NCBI RefSeq assembly: GCF_007752535.1
Contig: NZ_CP036426.1
Span: 7,564,001 to 7,628,000 of the forward strand
Direction of reading: 5' to 3'
Source: Tautonia plasticadhaerens
Lineage (GTDB): Bacteria; Planctomycetota; Planctomycetia; Isosphaerales; Isosphaeraceae
Length of the DNA: 64,000 nt
Shown here: piece after piece, positions 63,576-64,000 of the stretch
Numbering within the stretch: the stretch's first letter is position 1
Layout of the letters: each line of letters opens with the position of its first letter
Position numbers and translations under genes: made by a program
The notes under the pieces: generated by a model
What the model saw: the letters and a program-made list of their open reading frames with translations, nothing else
Databases searched by the model: none
What the model was told of the DNA's origin: nothing

Positions 63576-64000
63576 ATGACCCTGTACCGCATCCTGCTGA
63601 ACCCCGACCAAGGCGAGGGGGGCGAGCCGGCCGGAGACGAGATGGTCAGCATCTCCGCCTCGGAGCTGGAGGCCCTCCGGCTCGCCTCGGGCGGGGCGGC
63701 CCGGCCGTCCGACGCGGCGGCCGAGGCCGAGGATCGCCTCCGGGAGGCCGAACGCCGGCACGACGAGGAGCTGTCCCGGCTGGCGAAGAAGGCCGAGCGC
63801 TGGGAAGGCGCCTTCAAGGCGGCCCTCAAGGAGAAGGAGCTGGCGGCGGCCCTGGCCGGTCGGCCGCTGGTCCCGGGGGCGGCCGCCCAGTTGATCAAGC
63901 TCTGGCGCGAGGAGCTGAGCGTCGTGGACGAGGCCGACGGCCCACGGGTCGCCGCCCGGGACGGGCGGCCGGTGGCCGAGGCGGTGGCGTCGTGGCTCTC
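63576..64000 (+). CDS. Phage scaffold-like coiled-coil protein (3' end off window)
   Basis: The first 141 codons of a rightward gene starting MTLYRILLNPDQGEGGEPAG. Residues ~35-95 are Ala/Glu/Arg-rich with strong coiled-coil character (RLREAERRHDEELSRLAKK), followed by a helical segment (KAALKEKELAAALAGRPLVP). Position after the portal and the coiled-coil head suit a capsid scaffold or minor head protein; no family is recognised with certainty. 26 bp after the membrane peptide. Confidence 0.6.
   Translation, partial: MTLYRILLNPDQGEGGEPAGDEMVSISASELEALRLASGGAARPSDAAAEAEDRLREAERRHDEELSRLAKKAERWEGAFKAALKEKELAAALAGRPLVPGAAAQLIKLWREELSVVDEADGPRVAARDGRPVAEAVASWL

Larger units (their letters stand above)
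59462..64000 (+). mobile_element. Prophage-like packaging/portal module (continues past window)
   Basis: Five rightward genes in the order HTH protein, terminase large subunit, portal-like protein, 39-aa membrane peptide, scaffold-like protein: the start of a tailed-phage structural block. It begins right after egtB (housekeeping) and runs off the window. Base composition is as GC-rich as the host, arguing for an old or well-adapted prophage. No integrase, attachment site or tRNA was seen on the left side, so the true left boundary is not fixed. Confidence 0.7.

Overview
The window is GC-rich chromosomal DNA from a bacterium that is most likely a planctomycete of the Isosphaeraceae type. The grounds are gene content: a glucose/sorbosone-dehydrogenase-like protein fused to Pirellula/Verrucomicrobium-type cytochrome domains, a Ser/Thr kinase with a planctomycete-style N-terminal extension, small FR(F/I/L)-headed membrane proteins, long CsrA, and GTG/TTG starts. 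The genus is inference. No rRNA, tRNA or CRISPR array was seen.

Layout. 1-3069: a GntR/LacI-like regulator (cut by the window edge), an 8-bp-arm operator-like repeat, a HAD phosphatase and an MFS exporter. 3130-7933: a large triheme dehydrogenase-like protein and a Tat-exported protein. 8797-11888: two tandem spherulin-4-like proteins, one secreted with a beta-sandwich inserted in its barrel, one anchored with zinc ribbons. 12038-16893: a Ser/Thr kinase converging on an FHA-GAF-histidine kinase-receiver hybrid, then a Bcp peroxiredoxin. 17285-21271: DUF429 protein, a secreted gluzincin-like protein, archease and a PfkB kinase. 21481-22914: a BrnT-like/DUF104-like toxin-antitoxin-type pair whose first gene was split at codon 4 by an IS5-family element. 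22976-29999: FtsH, thioredoxin reductase, CsrA, an OmpR-type regulator, a YbdK-type ligase and an M20 amidohydrolase.

30000-31226 is a 1.2-kb non-coding tract with three copies of a ~100-nt element at ~240-nt spacing. 31227-33037: a hypothetical protein coupled to dCTP deaminase and two small membrane proteins. 33018-36979: pstSCAB without phoU, behind a Pho-box-like array. 37355-45776: a 1049-aa TPR protein, an ExbB-like protein with no ExbD, a terpenoid-cyclase-fold protein and a polytopic membrane protein. 46171-52443: PrkA, DUF444/YeaH and SpoVR, the conserved kinase-effector module, interleaved with a 76-aa membrane protein, a Uma2 nuclease-fold protein and a hypothetical protein overlapping SpoVR.

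52596-59318: inorganic pyrophosphatase, an RmlD-like reductase, CvpA, an S4 RNA-binding protein, 6-phosphofructokinase, and the ergothioneine genes egtD and egtB facing each other across a bidirectional terminator. 59462-64000 is the start of a phage packaging module: operator-like repeat, small HTH protein, terminase large subunit with a cysteine cluster, portal-like protein, a 39-aa membrane peptide and the beginning of a scaffold-like protein that runs off the window.

Promoter calls rest on -10/-35 likeness alone and terminator calls on hairpins without U-tracts; both are predictions.
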